Shown piece after piece: positions 14,617 to 33,560 of a stretch of 64,000 bases of DNA. The notes beneath the pieces were generated by a model that saw nothing but the letters and a program-made list of their open reading frames with translations, was not told where the DNA came from and ran no database searches. The stretch's first letter is position 1; the number at the start of each line of letters is the position of its first letter. Both the position numbers and the translations under genes were made by a program. Source of the DNA: Taxillus chinensis (taxonomy: Eukaryota > Streptophyta > Magnoliopsida > Santalales > Loranthaceae); the NCBI GenBank assembly GCA_023512835.1, contig CM042089.1, positions 2,633,987 through 2,697,986 of the forward strand, given 5' to 3'.

Positions 14617-14869
14617 CCCCCCCCGCTGGTCGACGATGAACAATAAAATTAGGGATTTGTTCACTGCACATACGTCTCCAAAATTAAATTAGGGATTTGA
14701 TGTTTGAAATTTTGATTTTGAAGGGTGAGGGTAATTTTGGAAAAATCAAAGTTAAGTAAAAATATAACTAATGTACCATTGGAGTATCATCAGATATAAT
14801 GGTACTGTAGCAAGTCAAAATTAACTTTAGCTACCTATTATAGCTTGTTATGATTGGAGATGCTCTTAA
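14243..14869. mobile_element. Non-autonomous TIR transposon with a GC-rich core
   Basis: The left end (14245-14259, AGAGCATCTCCAATC) is repeated exactly inverted at the right end (14852-14866, GATTGGAGATGCTCT), spanning about 625 bp. Such AGAGCATCTCCAA termini are common on plant MITEs. The AT-rich arms flank a C/T-rich segment (about 14385-14640) with a (CT)n tract. That segment contrasts in base composition and could be captured promoter or exon DNA, but I recognise no protein in it. No clear target-site duplication was found. Confidence 0.65.
14586..14614. repeat. (CT)n microsatellite inside the TIR element
   Basis: Alternating CT, followed directly by a C run, within the GC-rich core of the element at 14243-14869. 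Confidence 0.9.
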
Positions 14870-15267
14870 GAAATATTTGTATATAAGTAGTCTGTTTGTT
14901 TATTTTTATTATTTGGACAATTTATGTAGTTATAGTATTTTTTTAGTCTATCTATTTTAATAATTCAGTTATATAATTTAATTTAAATATTGTTTTTAAA
15001 ATAAGAGATGGGAGAGGAAGCAAGGGAGAGAAAATGAAGAGGGGAAAAATGTAATTGTTTAAAAGTATAGAGAGTGAAATGAGAATGAATCGTTAAATTC
15101 TTTGCTAAAATAAACATGCCGAAAATTGAATGCTTCACCTGACTATCGATCCTCTTTCAGCTAATATATAAACAGTAAATAGTAAAGCTCAGGTCCACTA
15201 CACCCAACAAACCACTCATCGTCTGTGAGTGAGTCACCCACCCTCTCGCCCTTGTATCTCCGCCTCC

Positions 15268-20697
<5,430 letters not shown>

Positions 20698-22646
20698 GAG
20701 TAAGACCTGGCTGTTTGTAATAATAGGTTGGGTGTTGGGGTGGACATTAGGTGTGTTGTTACAGTTTCCTCTTAACCAATTGGCCTACCACAATTGTTTT
20801 TCTTTCCCTGTGCCTGTATAATTTTCTGGTGGAAAATAAATTAGTGCGAGGAGGAGGGTCTCTTCCGGATGTTTCTTTTCTGCAAGCCTCCCTAACGTCA
20901 AAGATTCTGTCTGGATACGCTGTTGTTTCGTCATTGAATTTCAATTTCAATTTATTTTTGCCTTTTTCTCTCCATCATCATTTTTATCTTGAAACTTTAG
21001 TGGGTCCGGAAGTTCATCATTACAATTTGATCATGTAATTGTGGTGGCTCCTTTTTAACGCCACTCGTATATTTATTTTTACTTATGCTTATTGGGTCCT
21101 GAAGCATTAACGTGCTCGTTAAAAAAAGTTTGGAGTTCAGGGTCTCAAAAAATGCGAACCCATTCTGCTTGGATAAAATTTCATGTACTTTCCCTTCCTT
21201 TTATAAAGTTGTTTTTTTTTTTCTCGGAATGGGGTTTGTATTTCAAAATTTTCTACTATATAATTACACGTGCGCGTGCAGCTCGAAATATTGGTAAATT
21301 TATGGGTGAATTTATTGATGCGAGATGATGCCTAGTTGTTGATGGGAAATGGGAAATGAGAAATGGGATTTGCAAAAAAAAAAAATAAAAATGATGTCAA
21401 TGGATCAAAAGACAGAATGATGGCAAGAGTGGAATGTAAATTCCGGCTCCGGTCATGCGCTTGGAGCTGACTAGTGGAGAATGATGGGTGTGATGGCTGT
21501 GGCTTATGACAGGCTAAGTTGCCTTCTGCTAAATCATGGCTCCATTATTGCCCCGATTTTACGGATGTTGTTTGTATACATACACGCACATTGATGGTGA
21601 ATCAGAATTTTCTGCTATGTGCATGTCCTTCCTACAGTACCTTAAAATTACATAACTTCAAAAAAACTCCAAAAATTATGCTGTATTAATGTTTTTTTTA
21701 ACAAAAATTAAAACTACATAATTTTATAGATACAACAACAGCAGGAAATCCGAACTCATTGATGGCCAAACAAACCACGCGGCAAAGTACCACCCCTCCC
21801 TCCCATTCGTCCTCTTTTAAGCAGAAACTTCAATCAACCAACGGACGATACTTTGCCTACTCAACATTTGTATTTTTGTAACACGTATACTTTATCAATC
21901 TCAAATAAACGAGGAAGAATGCAGCACCCTGTTTCCCTGTATGTGTTTTGTGCGTGTTGTGTTGTGAAAATTTACCAACCGATACACCACCCAACCCATG
22001 CGTTAATCAAATCCGCCGTCTTCATGACAACGTTGAAAATGCAAACGGGGTCAAAAGCATTTTGAAAAACACAACACACAAATAAAGGGAGAGGGAAAAA
22101 AAAACCAAAGCATAATCTAATCCGCATTCCATTTCCTCCACTAAAATACAATACAAATTACATGATTTAATTACGGATATGTCCATCCTCTTCGAAGGCC
22201 CCATCAGCCCCACTACCAAACACACAAAAGCCTCCACTAACACTAAAGCGATTTGGTCATCCATCCGTACTCCCACCGAGGCCTCCAAAAAGCAGAGCAC
22301 ATCAATAAGCCTTTGACGATCTTTGTTTGTTTCTTTAACCCAACTCAGCCGAGTCACGACAACAAACGTGCGCTTTCAATTTTTTTCAGGCATGGCAATC
22401 AAACCCAAAATTGTTCAAAGCTGGAAATAAGCCAAAGGACCGTGGCATCCTACTTCGATAGCAATTTTAAAAGCTAGGGGTTCGTGGGGTCCAAATGGAA
22501 CTGACTATAATAGGGGGACAACGAGGGCTGCGGTTGTTACTAGCTCGACTTAGGATTAATCTTAGGACGTGGGACCAGGGATCCAGAGAATTAAGGTACT
22601 GCTGCTATATGGACAATACCGTGGCCTGTCTTTTCATTTCTGGATT
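20698..22646. other. Intergenic region between convergent complex I subunit and bHLH genes
   Basis: The 3' flanks of two convergent genes. No coding region or RNA gene is supported. GGGAAAT(G)-type repeats occur near 21342-21368. The remaining open frames are short and motif-free. Confidence 0.55.
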
Positions 22647-25600
22647 CTAGGAAGAAGGATTTGTCTCGGGCTTGATAAGCGTTGTGGAGTCCGGCTGTTG
22701 CGTGTGGTGGTAGATTGCAGAAGCAAGCGATATAGGCATGATGCAGAGTGCCTTGGACTGAAGAAACCACATTGCTGCCCCTACATTTTCTTCCATGAGT
22801 TTGGCAACTTCCTGTTCAGTACCGTCATTGGACCACTTCTCCCACTCCGGTTGGCTCCTTCCGCTTTCAGCGCCTTCTTCCTATGAACACACAACGAGAA
22901 AAAGAAAAAAAAATTGAATGGAAGAAGTAATCGAGGGGTGGTGTTTGGAATGCAGCATAGCAATTATGATGATCATGTTTGTCACCTCGACCGATGAAAT
23001 TGGCATGTCAGTAACCAGCGGAGCCACTGCACCTGCTCCGCCCAATCTACTCATGCTTAACACCTGCCGAGTCATTGTATATGAGGAACTAAGATCCACC
23101 AAATCAAAAATTAAATAGTCATAAGTTCTGCATGACCTGACACAGAATGGACACATGCCTTTAAATATATCACAGAACCTTACCCTTTCATTAGTTCCCA
23201 ATCTAAGCACTTAGAGATGGGTCACTTTGAAGTCTTTCATTGCAAAAGCCCCATTATCTACAATCATGGGTGCCCCTTACAAGCCCCATTTTGTCATCTA
23301 TTTATTATGAATATCATCTTTACAAATTTATTGGGTGAATACTACAAAGTAGGGAAACTTAAATGCATGTGCAACTTACAGCTTCAAATTATCTATAGCC
23401 TACGTGAAATAAAGGAAAATTGAGAAGGGATCTCAGAGGTTTAACGAAATTACATAATCCAAATTTTAAATATATTTTGCCAATGAAAAAAATGATGTAG
23501 ATAAGAATTTAGAGGCCAATCCTATCTTTGTGGCAGGAGCAAATTTATGATCAGTCAAGGAACCAATTGAGAACTGCTGTAATCCAAAGGAACGTTACTT
23601 CACCTTCACTTGAAGCCTTAAGAACTTCACATAGTCAACAATTTCATCAAGCATGACTGCTCTATCTGTCTACATACACAAAAAATGTTGCATTAGCGTC
23701 ACAGAAAAGAAACAACAAACACCATGCTGCTCATTTAAATAAACAAACAAATAACTAAAATATTCTTTGTATTTTCTTTTAATCAGTAAACAGGAAAAAC
23801 AAAGATGTTTGTATAAACTCCAATTCAATTGTTCTAAATAAAAAGATGGTTTTGAAATTTAATAGCATTCTTCGCTTGAGCAATTAGGTAAGAATCAAAT
23901 CAATTAATCCTAAATTGATTAACAATTCACAACTCCCTCGTTTGATACACCTCCCCTCATTCTGATTCTCGCCTAAAACTTCAAAATTCATTCTTCCTAC
24001 CAAACATGCACTAAAAATATAAGTACACTACATAGAGAAGAGTTTAACTTCTTTTCTTTCTTTCTTTTTTTTTGATAAGTACATAGAGAAAAGTTTAACA
24101 GCAATGATAATCTAATAGCTTTGCTGTTAGCTCTCATAGTAACCATAACTACAGTATGAAGTTAAAAAAAATGCTTGACTTAGCGTTTGAAATCAACTTA
24201 GTAGAATGAGGTGCTTTGTGTCCAGACATCCATCAATGTTTTCACATTGTTTCAACAAATTTATCAGGAACTCCACATCCCATGAAATCATCCCATCATA
24301 TTTCAACCATACTCTTCGAAACAATGAAGTATATCAATCAAATTAATAAATATGCCAAGCATATTAAGGTAGATGAATACTAACACATATCCATGTGCTA
24401 AGAGCCTTTTTCACATATCCTAACACATAATCCTCAATCCTTAGTCTACATGCTATGTTTGGAAGTCAAATGTTAAAGCTATAAGCAAAAATCATATATT
24501 TAAAAAAAAAAAAGAACAAACTTGATGCAAGAAGCTCCCGTGAGTGACGGGATCCGAAAAGGGATTCAACCACATGAGCCAATATAGACACAACCTTCCA
24601 CCATAATTAATTAAATTGCAAGAGACCTCCAGGTTACAGGTTACAAGGCAATTACTTTACTGCTTCATAAGATTTGCCCTTACAAAAATCATTATATATG
24701 TGTGTATGTATAATAGTGGCCTAGCTTCTCCTAGGGTTAACTTTGGGGATAAAAAGTAAAACTGAATGATAGGATGTAAATTTTTGTAAAAAAGTTAGAA
24801 TAAAACTGGCAGAACATTGAACAAATGTTTTCAGCCTAATTAAATTTTCTATTACCAAAGCATTATATCATCTGTTTGTCAATCTATGGCCTAAAAAAAG
24901 GAAAAGAAAAAAACCAAACAAGTCAAGGTAAAATTTAATTAGCCTGAAAACATTTGTTCAATGTTCTGATAGTTTTATTGGCAATTCTGAATACAATTTT
25001 TGCAAAAACAATACCTCCAGGGTTCAGCAATTAAACGTCCAATTTTCTTCCTATAGTTTCTAATCTTTCATAAATAAGCTTTCTGATTTTCTATTAAAGA
25101 AAGAAGATATATTTTCCTTTCATTCTAATAGGAAAGAAGCAAAAGGAGAAAACGGTTATTAACTTCAAGAATTGTATTCGAGAAAAGTCATGCAGGTAAG
25201 CTGTACAAGGAAGGTTGACGCTGCATAACTTATTTGTATGTAGCAGACCACTTGTATTAGCAGAAGTAGAACCTGTCATTTACTTAAACTTCTAGGGGAC
25301 ATGAAACCAAAGAAAAAGTTCAACCTGAAGTAGGAGGCCTAAATTGAATAAATAATTTAAATGAATGAGATAGTTAACATAGCAGCACTGCATAACTAAT
25401 AAAACAAGCTATAGATAACGACAAGGCACATACCTTGTTGACACTAGGAACCAGTTCCTGCAATGCCCTAATTCTTTCTGCTATTCGTTCTCTGCGTAAC
25501 TTCACCAAAAATGGAAATGAATGGGTAAGCAGGCAATAAAGGTGGATTAAAGAGGAAAAAGGGAACCAAAATAGTGGCCACATAGCCTTTTGTCAAGGAT

Positions 25601-26805
25601 CCATAATAGATGCTCTAAATTTTACAACCACTCAATTCGTTTTTCTCAAGTTCATTTTATCATAAAAAATAACAATAAAATATGTTATGATATATATTGT
25701 CAAGCCATTTCAAATGTCAACCATTAAACATTAATCACGCCATCAACAAGTCTTGCACACAGCATTCAACTATTCTATGGTTTTCTTTAGCTCGGATCTT
25801 ATAAGTTAAAAAAATCTTACCCGCTCCGCAATGCTATGTGGATCTGTGGCTTGACCTCGTCTTGCACGCACCCGTGGACGAATTGAAGGAGGATGTGACA
25901 TGGGAGAAACTGTATTAGGCATTGATTGGCCATGGAAAGTCTGCCACATTAAAAGAATCCGTTCACTTGCAATAATGTATAATTGCAAAGTTTAGGTAAT
26001 TACTAGCAAAATTTTAAGATACAACCTCCCAAGTCAATGCAATAAAAAGAATGACACCACGCACATACAAGGTAATGACCAAGATAATGAATTGTTGGTT
26101 TCAAATATAGAAGGGATTGATTTTTTTTCATGGTACCAAGTGGAACAAAAATAAAAAGCAAAACAATTTTTTTGATTCAAAAACATCTTCCATATTTAGA
26201 AGCCTGTTACAAGAATAAGTAGCCCCCTCAAATACTGCTATTTTTAAAGATTTTCATTTTCCAAAAAATCGAGGGCATAATCACATGATTAGCAATCTCT
26301 CCATAACACACTGGTATCTTTTATTTCAGTTTTCTTTTAGGCAGTTTAAACATTTCACAATTAAGGAAGTGAAATGGAAAAGACTACAAATTTTACCGAG
26401 AAGCTATGATCATAAATCTATTTTTTAAAGACAAATCTGTATGTAAAGACGGGAAAATAGTGGAAACTGTGATTCCAGATTGATTTTAGTTACCCAGAAT
26501 GCATCTATCAGCTGGTTCATTATGGCCATTTCCATCGGGTAAAACCTGGTTCATTGGCTCTATCAGACTCACGGCTGTTACCATTACTAAAAATCATGTT
26601 CGTCTAGAGAGTTCAATCTCCACACTTTCTTACTCTATAATTTTGTCTGATTACCATCTAGAGATTAAAGTAAGTCCATCTTGCTTGAAGTGCTATGAAT
26701 CATATTTTAAGCTCACTAAAAAACAGAGGTATACCCCGAAACTGGTTTAAGGAGGTCGAAGATTGAACTATTAGATCTCGCAATTAAGCCGAAAAAGTGT
26801 CTTGG

Positions 26806-26853
<48 letters not shown>

Positions 26854-27571
26854 TGCACGTGCATCTCTTTTCTTTCTTTTTTCTCCCTTAAATACATCTG
26901 TTTCCTCCATAAGGTAAGGCTCAAGTCCAAAATCTCCGATTTTCAACCCCCTAACCAAAAAATTCGGTACAAGTAAAGTAACACAAATATTGATTGAACT
27001 GGAAATGCAAGAGGTTTCAGTATAGCTAGCCACTTATTCAGCATCAATAACACTTGAACACGAAGAAATCCATGAATAATTAATTTTCATTTCTAGGCTA
27101 GGCTCTAGCTCCAGCATATTACTATGTGCGTGACTATACTGCGTAAAAACATTTAACTTGTTAACAAGCAAGCATCAATACTCTAGTTTGGAGCAAATTG
27201 AAAAAGAGAGTGCGGTGTTGGGTGGGCCATACGTTTTTCATCGAATTCGAAGCTGCTCTACCGCCGAGTTCCTCCCTAAACCGCTTGCCGCTCCCGGACG
27301 CTTCCTCCGGCTTCAGGAAGCCAGTATTCCCATGGTCTAAGCTCAGACCAAGCGGAAACAAGCCGCCTCCGCCGCCATGAAACCCGCTGACGCCGTGACC
27401 GGAGGCATCACCGGAGCTGAGCTGGAGCATCATGGAACTGGAAGCAGCGGCCAATCCGCCGCCTTCGGTAGCCCCCGCCGACAAGCCGGATTCCGACACC
27501 GGATAGGGATGCATCCCTAGAATCTGCTCGAGGAAATCGTCGTTCGCGCCATCCGAAGGATTTATCGCCAT
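22647..27571 (-). CDS. UNE12: bHLH transcription factor, UNE12-like
   Basis: Minus-strand exons: 27571-27233, 25940-25821, 25499-25434, 23669-23604, 23063-22986 and 22880-22647 (TAG 22649-22647). All are phase 0, total 903 nt, 300 aa. The N-terminus has [10 protein letters not shown] and a Gly/Ser-rich stretch with [10 protein letters not shown] and FLKPE, typical of the UNE12/bHLH7 group. The bHLH domain spans about residues 137-197 ([18 protein letters not shown], then [18 protein letters not shown] and [15 protein letters not shown]). H148, E152 and R156 are the H-E-R residues that read E-box/G-box [20 protein letters not shown] follows, and the C-terminus keeps [13 protein letters not shown] and LCIMPISLA. 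Family members are nuclear factors; the Arabidopsis gene was named for an unfertilised-embryo-sac mutant. The leader upstream of 27600 is rich in GAGA. It lies tail-to-tail with the complex I gene, which is also its neighbour in Arabidopsis. Confidence 0.94.
24799..24978. repeat. Long inverted repeat (about 48-bp arms) in bHLH intron 3
   Basis: The arm 24801-24848 (starting TAAAACTGGCAGAACATTGA) is repeated inverted at 24930-24977 with about two mismatches, around an 81-bp spacer. Weaker similarity continues outward on both sides. It lies in the intron 23670-25433 of the UNE12-like gene. It could be a MITE or foldback element, or a source of a hairpin RNA. Confidence 0.85.
26806..26853. repeat. 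Compound (TA)n(TG)n microsatellite in bHLH intron 1
   Basis: About 26 bp TA followed by about 23 bp TG in the intron 25941-27232. Confidence 0.9.
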
Positions 27572-30500
27572 GGGAAGGGGCTTGGAGAGCGAGTCGATTG
27601 AGACACCACCGCAGATCCAAGAGCGAGAGATTGCGAGAATCTAGGGTTGTTCGGAAATGGTATCTGCAGAGACAGGAGGTGGAACAAATTAGCAAGAGAA
27701 ATGGCACAAAGGGTTCTAGAGAGAGAAAGTTAGTGTTTTCTAGAGAGAGAGGGAGAGAGAGAGCGCGCACGAAAGTATGGCTTCGGGCTTAGTTTTTGCT
27801 GTGCTTGTTTCTATGAGGCGGAAGGAAAAGAGAAGATGGGCATGGAGGGAGAAGGAGGGAAAGAGCGAGCGAGCGAGCGCGTGTATGGAGTGGGGAAGAA
27901 GACACAGCGGTCTCTCTGGTTTTAAAGGATTGTAGTTTTGGTAAATGGTACCCAGGTTTGATTAAATTACATGTTTTTGCCATGATTCGTTTAATTCTTT
28001 TGAGTGACGCAAATTATGGAGGTAAATTAATCAATTTAAATGTTATTGGATGGATATTAATTACAATATATATATATATATATATAAAAGACAATTCAGT
28101 GCTCTTTTTATAAGTGAAAGGATAAAAAAACTTTTTTTTATTATAAATTCACATACTTTTCTTTTTCGGACTAGATAAGTTATGCAGTAAATTCGCACGA
28201 AATATTTTTACTATTGTTAACTTTATATTATCTTTTAAAAAAATATCAATCTAACATGAAAAAAAAAAATATTCAAGTGTAAATTACATATGCAAACTAG
28301 GCGCAAGTATACTTTGTTTTTTCTCCATATCCATCCCCCCACCCCGCCCCCCCCCAGCTTTGATTATATATGATAGGATAGTACTACTGCACAAAAAAAA
28401 TCCCTTTTACGATAGCTTTTGGTTGTGGTTATCAAATTGGAAGTCCAATTTTATTTTATTTTATTTTATTTTTGCATCTTTTACTCTATGTTATTAGTTA
28501 GGCTCACTGTATTATATATATATATATATATAGTGATTTTTTTAATATATACTATAAAATTTATTTTCAAAATCAAAAATTCAAACTTCACCTATACTAA
28601 CTTTTCAAATCATAAAACTATAATACATAAATAAAAACATACCAAAAACTCTCAAAGCAATTTAGTTCATTATCATATTTGGTAAGACAATGTGTATGTG
28701 AATGCTATTTGAACCCTCTCTCTCTTGTGCCACCAGCTTACATTGCCACACTAAAGATAAATCTTTCAAATGGATTAGTTTAGTAAGCATAAAACATATC
28801 TTTAAAATTACTGTAAATGTTAAAAGCAGACAATAAAATTTTAATAAAAAAAAATCAAAACAAAAAAAAAACTCTTTCATTTCTTAAATTTAATGTCATT
28901 CATCTATCCATCTCTCTCGAATTTGGTGTGAATGTTATAAATGCTATTTTTTTATACCAACAGACCTTTTAAAGCATTTGGCCAATATTGTTTCATCTAA
29001 AGGGAAAACTTCATTTTGAGTAGCGAACTGGAGTTATGAGGAACTCATGTGAATCAATGTGCATGTAAGGTTTAGAAATCACTCCCATAGGTGCGGGTGT
29101 ATTTTCAAAATGATATGTGTGACATTGCATTTCACTTGTATTCTATATTATATACAATAATATAATGATCCATTTTTAAAATCTAATGCGCCATTGCACA
29201 TCACTTATCAATGCAAAAAAATAAAAACTATTTTTAAAATTTTAAAAGTAAAGTAATGTTAGGTACATGTAAATTATGCAGGTAATACATGCAGGGACAT
29301 CTTCATTGTCATTGAATTAAAATTATTATTTTTTAAAACCTTTTATTCGTATCAATATGGTAAGAGAGATAATATCCCCACATGAATTTCATACATAATC
29401 TCACTGTATAATATAAAGTAAGCTCACTCACGTATGAAAACATTTATTCACACGCTAAACGAAAAGTATATATTATATTATATTATAAAAAATTATTATT
29501 ACTAACTTTTAAAAATATAGGGTACCTTTCGTGAATTGCTTGTTGATACAGGCCGCTCACGTCAATTGAATCAGTAAGTCTAAATATTCTCCTCCTTTAT
29601 TTTGCCCCCATTGGATTGATATTTGCCATTTGAGTTAAATTGATACCTAAGGTTCGCTATGGGGATTACGACAAATCTAAATTTCTAATCATATTTTTTC
29701 ATATATAGGTTGTCGTGTTAGCAAAATTTGAATATTTGTATGTTTACCTACCTTGTGTTTGGTAAGGTATTAAAAATGAATAGAAAAAAAAGGTAGAAAA
29801 AAATGTGGAAAGAAAATGAGTAAAAAATTATTTTTGTATAGGCTTGTTTGAAAGGGAGAGAAAAGGTATGGAAAAGTTATTTAAAAATGATGTTAGTTCA
29901 ACGTGCATCCTCCGGCTGCAGTCAACGTTGTCCAACATATTCTTCAACGCAGGAATCACGTTGCAAGTGGTAGACAATTTGTTTTCTATAGCAAATTACA
30001 CCAAATTATTCGTCATAAAAAACTAGACGTTAGCAACCAATTTTATATATTTACTGTGCATTTTTCGTACCTGCCAAACAACAAAAAACATTATTTTCTA
30101 TAGATTTTCTATACATATTTCGTTTTCCACAAATTTTTCATACATACTAATCAGAGGGCTAAAGCACTAATATCATTTTTATTATCTTATGTAAATACAT
30201 ATAGTAATAGATTTCATTTATTATTTTATGTATTAATAATTTAACTTTTTTATTTTTTATTTTTTACTTTTATCTTTCAATTATTAATTTTAAATTACTA
30301 TCTTCTATAATTTAGTAATTACAGCAAGCAAACAGTATTTTTTATATAGTAAAAAAATATATAATTCATGTGAAAAAAGTTAAATATAACATTTTTAGAT
30401 TATTTTATCTATTTTTATTAAATAAAAGAAATAAATTTTATAGAAAAGTTACTACTAATTATCTTATAACTTATAAGATTTTTTTCATAATTTAGAATTA

Positions 30501-33500
30501 TGTTTGGGTTGGTTTAAATTATGTTTTGGTTTTATATGGGTTATTCATTTTTAAAATAGTTTGTATGGTCCATTAAAAAATAAAGTCCACCTAACGGTCC
30601 TAACCTATCCAAAGCTTCGAAAGAAAGTGAAGACTACGGCTTCCTATACCTATAAACAAATCAATTTCAGAGCAAATATCACTATATACATCTAAAAACC
30701 TGAATCATGTATACTATATAAATATTACGTATACAGATAAAATTTTATATGCAAATATTAATATTAATATTAAAATAAGATATCGAAAATCATAAATCAG
30801 TGAAACCCAAACACACTGACACACAGACATATCTATCTCTCCGTGCGTGTATGTGTAAGCTAAGCTTTAATTTCTTTACTTATATAATTTTATAAATTAA
30901 TTTAAATAATTACCATATATATAAATATAAATAAAAAAATATAATACATATTTGGATGTATATATGCGGAATAAACTTTTATTGAATCCAATGATATTCT
31001 ATTCGATTTAAAATATAAATATTATTTATTTTAATTGGGTTTGATACAAATTTTTAACATTTGTTTAAGCCAATAGGGCCCTTAACCGAGAACTTAGCGT
31101 TCAAGCTAAGCTCTTAATCATTGCAATATACGCATAGTTAGGCCTTTTGTTTCCTCATTCTCATTCGCCTCTCACCTTTTCTGGTTGCGCTTGCGCGTCT
31201 TTGCAGTTTTTTTTTTTATAAATTATCTGCCACGCTCACTTCTCTACATACGCAATAACAAGTTTTTTTTTTCCCCTTAAAATTAACGTTTATTCTAAAA
31301 CTTTTAATATTAATGGTTAAATTAATATTTGCTGTAGCTTAATTATTATTAAATGAAATTTTAATATGAAATATTATTATAACATCTAATGGTCTATATT
31401 ATAATTCCCACGATAAAAAGTTAATCTTATATTACTACTTTAGCAAAATTCTACTAAAATAAATCATGTATGTATGTATGTATATATATAAGTTATGAGA
31501 AATGCAACATACAATTGATAATTTTTAAGTAACTGTGACAACGTATTAACATACCAATTCATTTGAGGTGAAGAAAAAAAGAAAAGAAAAAATCATAACT
31601 GTTCAATTGGTTATAATTTCATTATAATGCTTCGAGCCAGTTGTACAAATATTTATTCATTAGCCGGTAAGGATGTTGGCATTAATTTGTAACATTTTTT
31701 TTTCTTTCTTTGTGCATTAAATTTTCAGTTAATTATATGAATATATACAATTTTTAATTAAATGTGTAAATCCATTTCAATTTAGTGGTAAGTATTTCCT
31801 TCGTTCGAGTCTCGGGAATAACATGTCTTTATTTTAGACAAATAAAAAAATGTCAGGTAAAATTATATACAGGCAAATTAATTCATTTTTATAGTAAAGG
31901 ATTCATAATTAATGTCACATCATCAAACTGATATACTCTGATATTAATTTTAATGGCGATAAACTTCAAGAAAAAAATGAAAAAAAAACGTTGCAATATT
32001 AAAATAGGTCCTTTTTTTTTTGGTTAAGAACAAGCCTCAAGCTGACAAATTTTGAAAATAGTGAGAATCTCAATGAGGTGTTTGGGAGATTCCAGGATTT
32101 GAAAACAAAAAATGGGAGCCCCGCACACATGCACAAGCATGTGAAAGAATGTTTCCAATTTTAATTAGTTCGAAAAAAATGTATATTATTTTTTAAAATA
32201 ATCTTTAATTATTTTCTATTTTAATTTTAAATTCGATTTTTATAAAATTCAATTTATTCAGTATTTATTTTGCCTCTCATTCACTTTATTACTTTATCCG
32301 TGTGAATTTTACCTAATATTAACTTATAAAGGCAATAAAGTAGTTACGAATTTTACTTGACTCGACTAGTATATATTATTTTATTTTTTAAATTGCATGT
32401 ATTATATATTAAGTTTAAGATTGATAATTTTGTATCCACCCATCCGGAGATGTATAATAGTAATTAATACACCCCCGGGACGGTATTGAGTTGATCCCTT
32501 ACGTATCTGTTGTCATCCTCAGGGTTGCTTACCATAATGATAATTAAAAATATGACTTAATTGTAGACACAGGTGGGCATTTTGACTTTATAGATAGATT
32601 GTATTTGCAACCATCTCCATGACAGCTGCAAGCAACGCAATTTATATATATATATATATAATTAATTTTCATTTATAACCCGATCATCCCTTCTCGAATA
32701 TAATATCCAAAACAAATCTTGTAATTATTTTGTCAAATGATATTTTTACGAATTGATCTGATTAGATAGAGGCACGTCAAAATCACTCATCACCTTGGGA
32801 TTTTTATCTTCTACAATAAAGGAAGAAATAACTGTTATTTATTTATTATTTGCTAATTAATTAGAATATCCGTCATCATCTGAAATCAATGGACATGAGT
32901 CCGCCATCTATTAATGTACATAAATTTGAACTGAAAATCCAACGGTCATTTTTTCCATATATATAGTAATGTTAATGAACCATCGTCACTGCTAAACACG
33001 TTTTCTTTATATGTATATATATAATTTTGCACGTTTCAAATTAAAGTTTATCAAGGTGACTTATATCCTCGTTTCAAATTATGCGCGCGTCCGTACGTCC
33101 ACTCATTTTTTAGTAGAGTTTCAATTCTTTTGAATTTTGATAATTAAAACTTGGGATTATTTTAATCGAGATAAAGAGTTCCACCGTTTTTCATCAGTGT
33201 TTGTGTTGATAATTAAAATATATTATTATCGAGATTACATGTAATTATTTCGGAGGATATATAGTTGATATGTTTATTACCATAGATAAAAGCCACTCAT
33301 TGATAGGCGAATATACTCCACAATATTACAAGCGCGTACCATTAAAGGTCTTCATATATGTGAAGAATATTGCGTTTTGTTACATGAGATTACTTACCAA
33401 AACTACACCATATTAGAAAATCTCCCATGATTATTAAACCTTTTCTGGTGATCATCAGTAGTGCACATGTTACATGTTTTTTTTTTTTTTTGGTTAACCA
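27572..33500. other. Large AT-rich intergenic region between the bHLH and MADS genes
   Basis: About 27580-27900 is the purine-rich leader and promoter of the bHLH gene (GAGAGAGA near 27717-27762). The rest is AT-rich with TA runs (28066-28087, 28514-28532, 32645-32661) and poly-A/T stretches. No gene, tRNA or coding transposon is recognisable. Confidence 0.6.
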
Positions 33501-33504
33501 TCAA

Positions 33505-33512
33505 TATATATA
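33505..33512 (+). promoter_or_regulatory. Putative TATA box of the MADS gene
   Basis: TATATATA lies 49-56 bp upstream of the ATG at 33561, a position consistent with a short leader. Inferred from position only. Confidence 0.4.
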
Positions 33513-33560
33513 GGTGTATGTATAGATAAATGTTAGAAAATTATCAGTGGTTAGAAGAAG

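Noticed and set aside
31781..31815. tRNA/SINE-like boxes (TTAGTGGTAAGT and GTTCGAGTCTCGG)
   Set aside because: The two boxes are only about 10 nt apart, too close for a pol III A/B box promoter, and no tRNA fold or SINE body is visible.
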